This document shows, piece by piece, positions 1 through 7,476 of a DNA stretch of 64,000 bases. Positions within the stretch are counted from its first letter, which is position 1; each line of letters begins with the position of its first letter. The notes under the pieces are model-generated. The model saw only the letters and a list, made by a program, of their open reading frames with translations. It ran no database searches and was not told where the DNA came from. This DNA is from Tatumella morbirosei (GTDB taxonomy: Bacteria; Pseudomonadota; Gammaproteobacteria; Enterobacterales; Enterobacteriaceae): contig NZ_JPKR02000003.1 in the NCBI RefSeq assembly GCF_000757425.2, positions 248,001 through 312,000 of the forward strand, given 5' to 3'. The position numbers were made by a program, and so were the translations under genes.

Positions 1-2
1 TT

Positions 3-71
3 GATGATGTGGTGAATAGTTACCTCACCGAACCTTATGAAGAACATCATTACAAAGAGATTGAACAGTAA
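3..71 (+). CDS. 3' end of an unidentified gene
   Basis: An open frame enters from the left edge and ends at TAA (69-71), giving a 22-residue tail DDVVNSYLTEPYEEHHYKEI then EQ. It is followed directly by a strong hairpin, as expected of a real gene end. The fragment is too short to identify. Confidence 0.4.
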   Translation, partial: DDVVNSYLTEPYEEHHYKEIEQ

Positions 72-76
72 TTTTT

Positions 77-100
77 TGCAGGGAGCTCTGGCTCCCTGCA
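77..100 (+). terminator. Rho-independent terminator-like hairpin
   Basis: A perfect 10-bp stem (TGCAGGGAGC / GCTCCCTGCA) with a 4-base loop lies 5 bases after the stop of the left-edge gene. It is followed on the plus strand by a T-rich stretch (GTTATTCTCTTATTTT). It sits between convergent genes, but the minus-strand side is followed by A residues, so it is better suited to the plus-strand gene. Confidence 0.65.
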
Positions 101-127
101 GTTATTCTCTTATTTTCTGTACAACGG

Positions 128-1402
128 TTAATTTCTGAATCTGATAAATTGTGAGCAAACCAGATACACTGCGGCACAGACGGCATAATAAACTAACATA
201 GCTTGATAGCCGTAATGTTGCACAATGATTCCTGAGGCAATACCTACTGTCGCTCCACCTATTTGTCCTGCAAAATTCAGAACGCCACCTACAAAACCAA
301 GGTTCTTATGTGAAGTTATCATTCCCGGTATCAACCAGTAAAGTCCGCCAAACATTTCAAAATAAAATCCCAGGCAGATTATAGCTACGGCCAGGGTTAC
401 ACTGTGTATATAACCGATAGAGGCCAGAGAGGCGAGGGAGACAACGCCCGATACCAGAAATAAGATTCTAAGTACCCGCGGGAAGATTAATTTTCCCCGA
501 AATTTATCGGAAATAAATCCACCGCTTATTTCTCCCAGAGTGCCAGCCAGGAAAATGCAGAAGGTTGCTAGTCCGGAATACTGCAGACTCAGTCCTCTTT
601 CATGTACCAGGTAACTCGGTCCCCATGTTACCAGGCCAAAGAAAACCATAGCGAAACCTATGCGGCCAAAAAACATAAATACCAATGAAACAGTATCCAG
701 TTTTCTGTCAGTATCTGCCTGTTGATTCACTGAAACACTCACAGGGCTTAGCGGGGCGGAGATAACATGCAGCTCATGTTCCGTAATATTAGGGTGCTGA
801 TAAGGGAACTCTTTGACTTTGCGAAAGACGATATAGGCAACAATCATACTGACTATGCCAGTAACAAGGAATGCGGCACGCCATGAGCCAAACCAGACGA
901 TTAATGAAGACACTATGATTGCGCCGACAGCGGACCCGAGTGCAGCACCGCTATCTATTAAAGTGATACCCCGGCTTTTCTCCTTATCGGGTAACCATTG
1001 GCTAACAATCTTGTTGGCGGCGGGCATAAACGGGGCTTCAAAAGCCCCCAGTCCAAGCCGGCTTAAGATAAGTGTAAATCCTCCCATGGCCAGACCCCCA
1101 ATAGCTGCAAATACTCCCCAAAATATAGAGGTCACTCCCAGAACTTTTTTGGCTCCAATCTTATCAACCAGATAGCCGCCAGGTAACTGAAATGCACAAT
1201 ATGCCCAAAAAAATGAGCTTAATATGATCCCCTGAACCTCCGGAGATAAATTAAATTCTTTAGTGACATCCGGCATTGCAAGAGACAGAGAGATCCTGTC
1301 AATACAGTTAATAGTGTACAGGATGAAAATTAATGAAATCATTCTCCAGCGGATACTGTACTTTAGGGCACTCCTGGTGCTGCTTTCATAAGTTAGTGAC
1401 AT
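128..1402 (-). CDS. MFS transporter, anion:cation symporter (ACS)-like
   Basis: A 424-residue membrane protein with about 12 hydrophobic segments, of usual MFS length. The N-terminal part carries DRISLSLAMP after TM1 and GGYLVDKIGAKKVLG in the loop after TM2, the pattern of ACS-family porters for sugar acids and other organic anions (hexuronate/glucarate type). The ATG is preceded by GAGG about 8 bases upstream. It is the last gene of a minus-strand group (MOSC, reductase, RidA, MFS), so it likely imports the substrate handled by those enzymes. The substrate itself cannot be read from the sequence. Confidence 0.85.
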   Translation of the reverse strand: MSLTYESSTRSALKYSIRWRMISLIFILYTINCIDRISLSLAMPDVTKEFNLSPEVQGIILSSFFWAYCAFQLPGGYLVDKIGAKKVLGVTSIFWGVFAAIGGLAMGGFTLILSRLGLGAFEAPFMPAANKIVSQWLPDKEKSRGITLIDSGAALGSAVGAIIVSSLIVWFGSWRAAFLVTGIVSMIVAYIVFRKVKEFPYQHPNITEHELHVISAPLSPVSVSVNQQADTDRKLDTVSLVFMFFGRIGFAMVFFGLVTWGPSYLVHERGLSLQYSGLATFCIFLAGTLGEISGGFISDKFRGKLIFPRVLRILFLVSGVVSLASLASIGYIHSVTLAVAIICLGFYFEMFGGLYWLIPGMITSHKNLGFVGGVLNFAGQIGGATVGIASGIIVQHYGYQAMLVYYAVCAAVYLVCSQFIRFRN

Positions 1403-1461
1403 AATTCAGGCCTCACATTAATGAATTACCTGGTAGAGAGGTTTGATTTGTTATAATTTAT

Positions 1462-1863
1462 TTAAAGATCGATTAAGGCGAAGGCTTCTGCTTCAAATAA
1501 TAAATCAGGATGCGCAAGAGCAGAAACCTCGACGAATGTATTTGATGCTCTCATTGTTGGTGGCATAATTTCTTCGCGAATCCTTCTCATTAGTGGAAGT
1601 GCGATTGTAATATCAGTTGCGTAATACGTTATTTTAGCCACATGCTGCCAGTCAGTATTAAGATATTTGAGGCAAAGCTCAAGGTTGTGATAGACCTGGC
1701 GAATTTGTGCTTCCATATCACCAATGCCAATAACTGAGCCTTGCTGATCGACAGATACCTGACCCGATATAAATGCTGGTATGCCATTTCCTGAAACAAT
1801 ATGAGACCAGCCATTTCCTGCAACCAGTCCATCCGGTTGAATAATATGGTTAATGTTTTTCAA
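1462..1863 (-). CDS. RidA (YjgF/YER057c/UK114) family protein
   Basis: 133 residues, the usual RidA size. Family features visible are FISGQVSVDQQGSVIG near residue 32, KITYYATD near 97 and a C-terminal acidic strand (FEAEAFAL), with an Arg in PPTMRAS at the position where RidA binds the substrate carboxylate. Known members hydrolyse reactive enamine/imine intermediates to keto acids and ammonia. The start is TTG, chosen because GGAGG lies 4-5 bases upstream and no better ATG exists. It lies 29 bp after the reductase gene. Context suggests it clears an imine made by the neighbouring oxidoreductases; that is inference. Confidence 0.85.
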   Translation of the reverse strand: MKNINHIIQPDGLVAGNGWSHIVSGNGIPAFISGQVSVDQQGSVIGIGDMEAQIRQVYHNLELCLKYLNTDWQHVAKITYYATDITIALPLMRRIREEIMPPTMRASNTFVEVSALAHPDLLFEAEAFALIDL

Positions 1864-1892
1864 GTTTCCTCCACGGTAGTTAACGTAATTAA

Positions 1893-2837
1893 TCAGAGTG
1901 AGTTTATAACTATTATCCCTTTACCACGTGAGACGCAGGGAGTCATTAATGTTTTCCTTTCTTCTTCTGTCAGACAATGATCCTTGTGCTGAATTTCTCC
2001 GGAAATGATATCAATAATACAACTCCGGCAGGTGCCCGCTTCACACGAATAATCAATATCGACGCCATCATCGAGTAATACCTGTAACAATGTTTTTTCC
2101 GCAGTGACTTGTAATGTATGCCCACTGCGAGGAATTTCAGCAATAAAGGGGTCACCCATAACCCCCTCCGGAGCAGGAGGTGCTGAAAAGTTCTCGGAAA
2201 ATGTTGTGCCAGAAGGCCAGTGGTGACAAGCCTCAGATACAGACTGATTAAACCGTACTGAACCACAGTAATAAAGTGCAGTATCTTTGGGGCGCACACT
2301 TAATAAATGATTAATGTCCAGTCGTTCACCTTCCTCAGAGCAGTGCATTATTACATTGACGGGTAATCTACTGAGCTCATCCAGAAAAATAGCCTCTCGC
2401 TGATGACGGACACAATAATGAAGTGTCATTTTCTTATCTTTGTCTGCGAGTTCATAGATAAAACTAAGTATTGGAGTAATGCCAATCCCACCAGCAATAA
2501 ATATATACTCTGAAAACAATGAGCTGAGACTAAAGTCTGGCTGTGGATACGAGATAAAATAGTGTTCATTTTCCCGAACATACTCATGCGCGAATTGAGA
2601 ACCGCCTCGACCTGATGGCTCTAATTTTACAGCAATACGATAACGTCGCGGATCACGGTGATTACATAAAGAATATTGGCGACTAAGACCTTTTTTCATT
2701 CTGAATATGATATTTGAACCTGCGGTACAGGCAGGGAAGAATTCCCGATCTGCCGGGGTGAATTCAATTGCTTTAATATCAGGTGAAAGAGTGGATATTT
2801 TATCGACTCTGACTTTCATTAGCAGTCGCACTGTCAT
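1893..2837 (-). CDS. VanB-type flavin/[2Fe-2S] oxidoreductase (phthalate dioxygenase reductase family)
   Basis: 314 residues in family order: flavin-binding beta barrel (RQYSLCNH near 53), NAD-binding domain (IAGGIGITPILS near 112), then a C-terminal plant-type ferredoxin with CEAGTCRSC near 265 and a fourth Cys in TPCVSRG near 300. Such proteins carry electrons from NAD(P)H to a partner, usually a Rieske oxygenase. No oxygenase gene is present here. Instead the start codon overlaps the MOSC gene stop by one base (TAATG), implying coupled translation and pointing to the MOSC protein as the electron acceptor. Substrate unknown. Confidence 0.88.
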   Translation of the reverse strand: MTVRLLMKVRVDKISTLSPDIKAIEFTPADREFFPACTAGSNIIFRMKKGLSRQYSLCNHRDPRRYRIAVKLEPSGRGGSQFAHEYVRENEHYFISYPQPDFSLSSLFSEYIFIAGGIGITPILSFIYELADKDKKMTLHYCVRHQREAIFLDELSRLPVNVIMHCSEEGERLDINHLLSVRPKDTALYYCGSVRFNQSVSEACHHWPSGTTFSENFSAPPAPEGVMGDPFIAEIPRSGHTLQVTAEKTLLQVLLDDGVDIDYSCEAGTCRSCIIDIISGEIQHKDHCLTEEERKTLMTPCVSRGKGIIVINSL

Positions 2838-3358
2838 TATCTGGCCTCTTTTATCTCATCACCAGGGTAAATAATCCCACCGGTTAAAATTTCACAATTT
2901 AAACCTGAGCGGCCAAGCAGAGGCTCCATGACAGGCTTATCGATCAATCTTTCCAGGTATCGACAGGGGTGGTTTAGTTTAGTGGCGAGAATAATCACGG
3001 TACTTCCGATTGAAATTCTTTTGCCGACGAGCAGGTTAAGATCTATGCCTTCGGTAATAATGTTTCTCCGGCATTCCCGGGCACTAAAATTTATCCCTAA
3101 CGTCTGACTAATATCGGTAAGAACTTCGTCAGCAATCAGTGTGAGTTGATGTTCAGGTTTCGGTCTGTCTGACCAGCGTCCTTCTTGTTTTGCATATCTG
3201 TCTCCCTCGATTCCTGTGCCTTTTATTAGTCTTACCGATGCTTGCTGCTGCATTTCATGTGCTGCAACTTCTGCGGTAAATAAACTCAATACTCTGCCCG
3301 CGAGTAATGTCATTTTTCCTGATTCAGTTGGTTGATCAGTAAGTCCGACTGCAGTCAT
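2837..3358 (-). CDS. MOSC-domain protein, possible molybdenum N-hydroxy reductase
   Basis: 173 residues covering one MOSC domain. Visible family features are GIEGDRY near 49, HQLTLIADEVL near 70, ECRRNIITEGIDLN near 95 and HPCRYLERL near 130; Cys132 is where the family binds the Mo cofactor. In E. coli the MOSC proteins YcbX and YiiM, and mARC in eukaryotes, reduce N-hydroxylated compounds and need a separate or fused electron carrier. Here the next gene encodes a flavin/[2Fe-2S] reductase, coupled by a one-base overlap. The ATG has GGGAG 5 bases upstream. N-hydroxy reductase activity is inference. Confidence 0.8.
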   Translation of the reverse strand: MTAVGLTDQPTESGKMTLLAGRVLSLFTAEVAAHEMQQQASVRLIKGTGIEGDRYAKQEGRWSDRPKPEHQLTLIADEVLTDISQTLGINFSARECRRNIITEGIDLNLLVGKRISIGSTVIILATKLNHPCRYLERLIDKPVMEPLLGRSGLNCEILTGGIIYPGDEIKEAR

Positions 3359-3507
3359 TGATTACTCCCTATATAACTAATGATTTTCACTAAACATCGT
3401 GCTGAGTGCTGCAAAAATTATATCGACGCTGGTTCCATATGTGGTTTATAGTTCCAAATGCTGTACTAAGCAATCGTTCATTTAGCCATCGGTAAGAGGA
3501 AATAATT

Positions 3508-4443
3508 ATGGATAGTGCAACAACACAGGTTATTACTGTGCCGGATAAGTCTTTGGCTGAAGTACTTCAGAGGGATGATGGGAGGGTCAATATCGTATTT
3601 TGGCCTGATGGAAACGAACTGTCTGAAGATATCAGGCAGGTAGTGACAGGGGTGGTATTACCCTATCAACACGATAGCCATACTCTGCATGTTTTAAATA
3701 ATTTGCCCGCATTGAAATGGGTACAGACACAAAGTACAGGTTACGATAATGTGCTGAACTGCCTTCCTACAGGAGTAAAATTATCAAATGCAGCAGGTGT
3801 CCATGCTGCGTCAACAGCGGAGCTGGCTATTGGCCTGGTTATTGCCTCACTCAGGAATATCGATATCGCAGCAAAGGATATGTTGCAAGGAGTCTGGCGT
3901 GAACAACGGCATAAATCATTGCAACACCGTAAGGTTCTGGTCTTAGGGGCCGGAAACATTGGTGACGCTATTGCCAGTAGGTTAATGCCTTTTGAAGTGA
4001 TTTTGTCACGGATCAGCAGGACGGCAAGAACAGATGAAATCGGTGAAATCATGGGGTTTGAAAAGTTAACTGACTGTCTGCCTCACGCGGAAATCGTCAT
4101 ACTTGCTCTTCCTCTGACCGGGGAAACGAAGAGCCTGGTAGACCATAAATTTTTATCCCTGCTACCTGATGATGCTTTGTTGGTCAATGTTGGAAGAGGA
4201 GGAGTCGTGGTTACAGACGATTTGATCAATGAACTGAATACAGGGAGACTGCATGCCGCGCTGGATGTGGTAGATCCGGAACCCTTACATCCTGATCATT
4301 CTCTCTGGGAATGCCCGAACCTGTTAATCACTCCCCACCTTGGCGGCAATACCACAGCATTTGTTCCCGGAATACGAAAGCTTCTGACAGATCAAATTGC
4401 CCGATTGAACAACAGCCAATGCCCATTAAATCTGGTTAACTGA
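3508..4443 (+). CDS. D-isomer-specific 2-hydroxyacid dehydrogenase
   Basis: 311 residues. The NAD-binding motif VLGAGNIGDAIASRL lies near residue 147. Catalytic Arg (NVGRGGVVV near 228), Glu (DVVDPEPLHP near 258) and His (TPHLGGN near 276) are all present, so the enzyme should interconvert a 2-keto acid and a D-2-hydroxy acid using NAD(P)H. It is divergent from the MOSC/reductase/RidA/MFS group across a 149-bp gap and may act on a keto acid released by RidA. Its TGA stop is the first unit of the 8-bp tandem repeat that follows. The exact substrate is unknown. Confidence 0.88.
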   Translation: MDSATTQVITVPDKSLAEVLQRDDGRVNIVFWPDGNELSEDIRQVVTGVVLPYQHDSHTLHVLNNLPALKWVQTQSTGYDNVLNCLPTGVKLSNAAGVHAASTAELAIGLVIASLRNIDIAAKDMLQGVWREQRHKSLQHRKVLVLGAGNIGDAIASRLMPFEVILSRISRTARTDEIGEIMGFEKLTDCLPHAEIVILALPLTGETKSLVDHKFLSLLPDDALLVNVGRGGVVVTDDLINELNTGRLHAALDVVDPEPLHPDHSLWECPNLLITPHLGGNTTAFVPGIRKLLTDQIARLNNSQCPLNLVN

Positions 4444-4576
4444 CTAACTGACTAACTGACTAACTGACTAACTGACTAACTGACTAACTGACTAACTGAC
4501 TAACTGACTAACTGACTAACTGACTAACTGACTAACTGACTAACTGACTAACTGACTAACTGACTAACTGACTAAC
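4441..4576 (+). repeat. Perfect tandem array, 17 copies of 8-bp TGACTAAC
   Basis: The unit TGACTAAC is repeated 17 times without a mismatch over 136 bp. It begins with the stop codon of the hydroxyacid dehydrogenase and ends just before a hairpin that precedes the end of the convergent iclR-type gene. Because 8 is not a multiple of 3, stop codons fall in all six frames. Copy number can vary without changing either protein. Confidence 0.98.
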
Positions 4577-4582
4577 TGGCTT

Positions 4583-4601
4583 CTGTTCCTTGATGGAACA
4601 G
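4583..4601. terminator. Intergenic hairpin between convergent genes
   Basis: CTGTTCC / GGAACAG form a 7-bp stem with a 5-base loop, placed between the tandem repeat and the end of the IclR gene. No clear T-run follows on either strand, so it is a weak terminator candidate. Confidence 0.35.
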
Positions 4602-4605
4602 GGGC

Positions 4606-5415
4606 TCAACTATTCTGCTGTATGTCAATTCTGGTATGCAGAGGATTACCCAGCAATGCCGCCAGAGTATCCAGCTCGGATAACAAACTATTTTTTCGTT
4701 TGTCATCAAAAGTAACGGTTACTGAACTGACTGATACCCCGAGTTTAGGACCATTGATTCCGCGGGAGGGTACAGCAATACCCAGGCATACCACCCCCAA
4801 AGCACTTTCCTGATTTTCCAGCGCAAATCCCTGTTGCCTGATGACAGGAAGTTGTTGCTTTAAATCAGTGACCGTTTGTATCGAGAATTCAGTCAGTACC
4901 GGGAGCTGTTTGACTCCGGTATACAGGAGGTCAACATCCTGAGTATCGAGTTTAGCCAGCATGGCCTTACCTACGGCACAAAGTGATGCAGGCATACGAT
5001 CGCCAATACTCGGAGTCAGGTGGTTTGCAGCATGTCCTTCAAAACGGGCAAGATAGATAACATCTGTTTTATCGAGTAACGCAATTCTCACCGTTTCAGT
5101 GCTGAGTACCGGAGAAGCTTTACAGAAACGATAAAATTCCTGAACAGTATCCAAACGGTTCAGATATGAGCTTGCCAGACCGACAAGTTTACGGCCCAGC
5201 ATATACCCTTCCGCGGTTCGGTGAACCAGGTCAGCATCTTCCAGACTACTTAACAGATGTGCCGTCGATGACTTTGCCAGGTCGAGGGCCACAGATATTT
5301 CGGTCTGGGTCAGACAACCTGTTTTAGATGATGCAAGCAAATCAAGGATTTTCACTGCCCGGGTAATCGCCGGAGAACGGGAGTTTGATTCTTTTTTGTC
5401 AATATAATCAGTCAT
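4606..5415 (-). CDS. IclR-family transcriptional regulator
   Basis: 269 residues. An N-terminal winged helix-turn-helix (AVKILDLLASSKTGCLTQTEISVALDLAKSS, residues about 21-51, given here only as a range marker by AVKILDLL and LDLAKSS) is followed by an IclR effector domain with LCAVGKAMLA near 150 and a Cys-containing segment (GVVCLGIAVPSRG near 217). IclR proteins usually bind small organic acids. It is convergent with the hydroxyacid dehydrogenase and most likely controls the 128-4443 cluster; no operator was identified. Confidence 0.88.
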   Translation of the reverse strand: MTDYIDKKESNSRSPAITRAVKILDLLASSKTGCLTQTEISVALDLAKSSTAHLLSSLEDADLVHRTAEGYMLGRKLVGLASSYLNRLDTVQEFYRFCKASPVLSTETVRIALLDKTDVIYLARFEGHAANHLTPSIGDRMPASLCAVGKAMLAKLDTQDVDLLYTGVKQLPVLTEFSIQTVTDLKQQLPVIRQQGFALENQESALGVVCLGIAVPSRGINGPKLGVSVSSVTVTFDDKRKNSLLSELDTLAALLGNPLHTRIDIQQNS

Positions 5416-5771
5416 ATATGCATAGCCTGCCTCTCAGACTGCTGCCATTACAGGTGAGAGCATTGTGAAAGTAATTATATAACGCATGCTAACATAACCT
5501 GCTGAGTCCGAAACTGTTTTCATAGCAATGGCTGATGTTTTTTGATAGCCAGTCAGAGTAAATTCCCGGATAACCTGAATCCGGGCTTATTGTTCTGCTT
5601 TTTCGCTGAGAGTCGCGGTCAGTATTGGTTTGTTAAACAGTACGAAGACATTACATTACTCCGCCTGGTTAACAAAAATATAGGGGCTGTATATATATAC
5701 AGTGTCGTGCATTTTGCATATTTTATGCTATTTACCTGGCGCAACAGGCGATTTATTCAACAGTTTTTGCC
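5416..5771. other. Intergenic region, nothing identified
   Basis: About 356 bp between the IclR gene start and the DUF4865 remnant. It should hold the IclR promoter. A 77-codon frame (5542-5775, plus strand) lacks a ribosome site and recognisable sequence, so no gene is called. Confidence 0.5.
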
Positions 5772-6233
5772 TTAAATCTCACCATTGACCAGTGCGCCTT
5801 GTGAAATATAACCAATACAGTAGTTTTCAGCCTGTGGCTGAGGTGAATCCGTAAAAGCCACATTCAATAATTCACGACGACTGATATCCCATCCGGCAAG
5901 CTGCCCGCTAAGCGGCAGTTGCGAGAGGTCGCTGTCGTGGGCGAGGGGACGGGTCGTCACCGACAGATATTTTGCTGAACCGAGCAGGGAGGTCTGCGGG
6001 ACTCGCAGGGAAAGCCAGTAGCGGATATCGGGCCAGCCAAAACTGTTGACTGCGGCGGCGAACAGCGGCCCGGTCAGAAATGCATTCATCGCCTCGCTGT
6101 TTTCCCAGGCATAGAGCGGGGCGTAACAATTGTGGGCCCCGGGTTGTAACGGCTGGTTAAGGCAGCGGTATAACCAGCTTTTGAATAGTAAGACTGGAAG
6201 GGATTCGCGCGGCAGTTCAGCCAGGCCCGGGAA
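5772..6233 (-). pseudogene. DUF4865 family protein, N-terminally truncated remnant
   Basis: The open frame starts right after a stop codon (6234-6236) and reads FPGLAELP...LLFKSWLY...CYAPLYAWENSEAMNAFL...AAAVNSFGWPDIRYW. This matches my recollection of DUF4865 proteins, whose N-terminal part has FPGL, FKAYL, NLYAPFYLW and SEGMNRFL in the same order. The first 25 or so residues expected upstream of FPGL are missing and the frame has no good start with a ribosome site. It therefore looks like a decaying gene; a start at the internal Met (6089) would delete conserved sequence. Function of the family is unknown to me. Confidence 0.6.
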
Positions 6234-6236
6234 TTA

Positions 6237-6783
6237 CCCTCCGCAGTTGTCCGGGAATGCCTGATTCATTAAAGTTCGGCCATCCGCATCTGCCGTCACC
6301 CGAAAAATTGGGGATAAGCCTCCGGAGAAATGTGAATACCAGGGAAAATCAGGCGGCCTGTGATCTCCTCAGTACACTGATCGTGAACTCGTTGTCTGAC
6401 CTTCATTAACGGACGTATTGCTAAAGAAGTGATTAGCCAGTCTGCATCATCACGGCAGTGAATATTTTGGTCGTGCGCAAATAGATCACAGAGTGTTGAA
6501 TACGGCCTCTGTGAAAGTGAGTTATCACATAAGCGGTCATGTTGTGGGCCGTATTTTTTATGTTGATGCTCACGGTCACGTAACTACTTCAGTCTGAACA
6601 CTGTTACCCGTAACCTTATTTTCACAACCCTCCAGTTTATTTAACCATAAAGTGTAATTATCTCTATGCATTTGTAAATTTTTAGTTACTTTTTGAGATT
6701 TCCGCTGTCGTTGAACGTTAGTATAAAGTTGCGTGAGCACTGTCGTCGCGGACAGACAATAACATAACGCATTAAGGAAATTT
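6237..6783. other. Upstream region of the 2-ketogluconate dehydrogenase-like operon
   Basis: About 547 bp with no convincing gene. It contains an imperfect GntR-type palindrome (6602-6615) and, close to the start codon, the ribosome site AAGGAAATTT. The promoter is expected here. The first 200 bp may be leftover sequence of the decayed DUF4865 locus. Confidence 0.5.
6602..6615. promoter_or_regulatory. Putative GntR/IdnR-type operator (imperfect)
   Basis: TGTTACCCGTAACC matches the gluconate-repressor operator core TGTTACCSGTAACA at 13 of 14 positions. It lies about 170 bp upstream of the small-subunit gene. A second, perfect copy lies at 7429-7446. Regulation by a GntR/IdnR-like repressor is inference. 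Confidence 0.5.
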
Positions 6784-7371
6784 ATGAATAACCCAAATAC
6801 ACATCAAACACAGCCTGAGCTGAGTGAAGAGGGGTTGCGTCGCCGGAAGCTATTCGGACAGACGGGAGGGCTGGTGGCTTCCTTTGCTATCGGCTCGGCG
6901 ATTGCAGGCAGCACACTCAGTAATGGTGCCAGTGCGGCAACTACTGTTGCCGGGCCAGATACTCAGACTCTGAATCAGTTTATGAAAACCTCCCGTCTTC
7001 TTACCGGACACCAGAACCTGGATATGACCCTCGGCCAGCGTCTTTATGCGGCATTCAGCGAGAAAGATCCACAGTTCACTACGCAACTGGCGGCGCTTAA
7101 TCAGTGGATTGCCGATAAACAACCGGCAGATGTAGAAGCGCTGGACACTCAGCTGGCAGGACAACCGTTACATGACCTGATGATGTCGGTGATTAAAGGC
7201 TGGTACCTCGGGGTGATTGATGACAGTCACCATGCCAAAGTTTATGCCTATCAGAATGCGCTGATGTATCAGGTACCACGCGATGGCATGGTCATTCCCA
7301 CCTATGCGCATAACGGACCGGATTACTGGACTGCAGATCCGCCGCCGGTTGACCGACTTCTGAATTTTTAA
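6784..7371 (+). CDS. Sugar dehydrogenase complex small subunit (FAD-SLDH/2-ketogluconate dehydrogenase type)
   Basis: 195 residues. The N-terminus has a Tat-like signal (LRRRKLFGQTGG near residue 18, then a hydrophobic stretch and ASAA cleavage region), as expected of a subunit exported folded with its flavoprotein partner. The mature part resembles the small subunits of membrane sorbitol and 2-ketogluconate dehydrogenases: MKTSRLLTGHQNLD near 67 and GWYLGVIDD near 138, ending in a conserved YQVPRDGM..PTYAHNGPDYW region. It is the first gene of an operon with the cytochrome c and GMC subunits. It is a different family from the small subunit encoded at 13708-14457. Confidence 0.82.
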   Translation: MNNPNTHQTQPELSEEGLRRRKLFGQTGGLVASFAIGSAIAGSTLSNGASAATTVAGPDTQTLNQFMKTSRLLTGHQNLDMTLGQRLYAAFSEKDPQFTTQLAALNQWIADKQPADVEALDTQLAGQPLHDLMMSVIKGWYLGVIDDSHHAKVYAYQNALMYQVPRDGMVIPTYAHNGPDYWTADPPPVDRLLNF

Positions 7372-7428
7372 AAGGAAAACAGCGGGTTAATTATTATTTA
7401 ACTAATTCTATGGCATTTTTTGTCTGCT

Positions 7429-7446
7429 ATTGTTACCGGTAACAAT
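7429..7446. promoter_or_regulatory. Perfect GntR-type palindrome between subunit genes
   Basis: ATTGTTACCGGTAACAAT is a perfect 18-bp inverted repeat 30 bp upstream of the cytochrome gene start. The core TGTTACCGGTAACA equals the classical enterobacterial gluconate repressor operator. Its place inside the operon suggests either an internal promoter or roadblock-type control of the cytochrome and large subunit. Confidence 0.65.
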
Positions 7447-7476
7447 ATGGGGTAGCAGAATTTTTCCGGAGTTAAT

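Noticed and set aside
4441-4576. CRISPR array
   Set aside because: Units are 8 bp with no spacers; it is a simple tandem repeat.
5542-5775. 77-codon plus-strand frame after the IclR gene
   Set aside because: No ribosome site, unusual composition and no recognisable motif; treated as chance.
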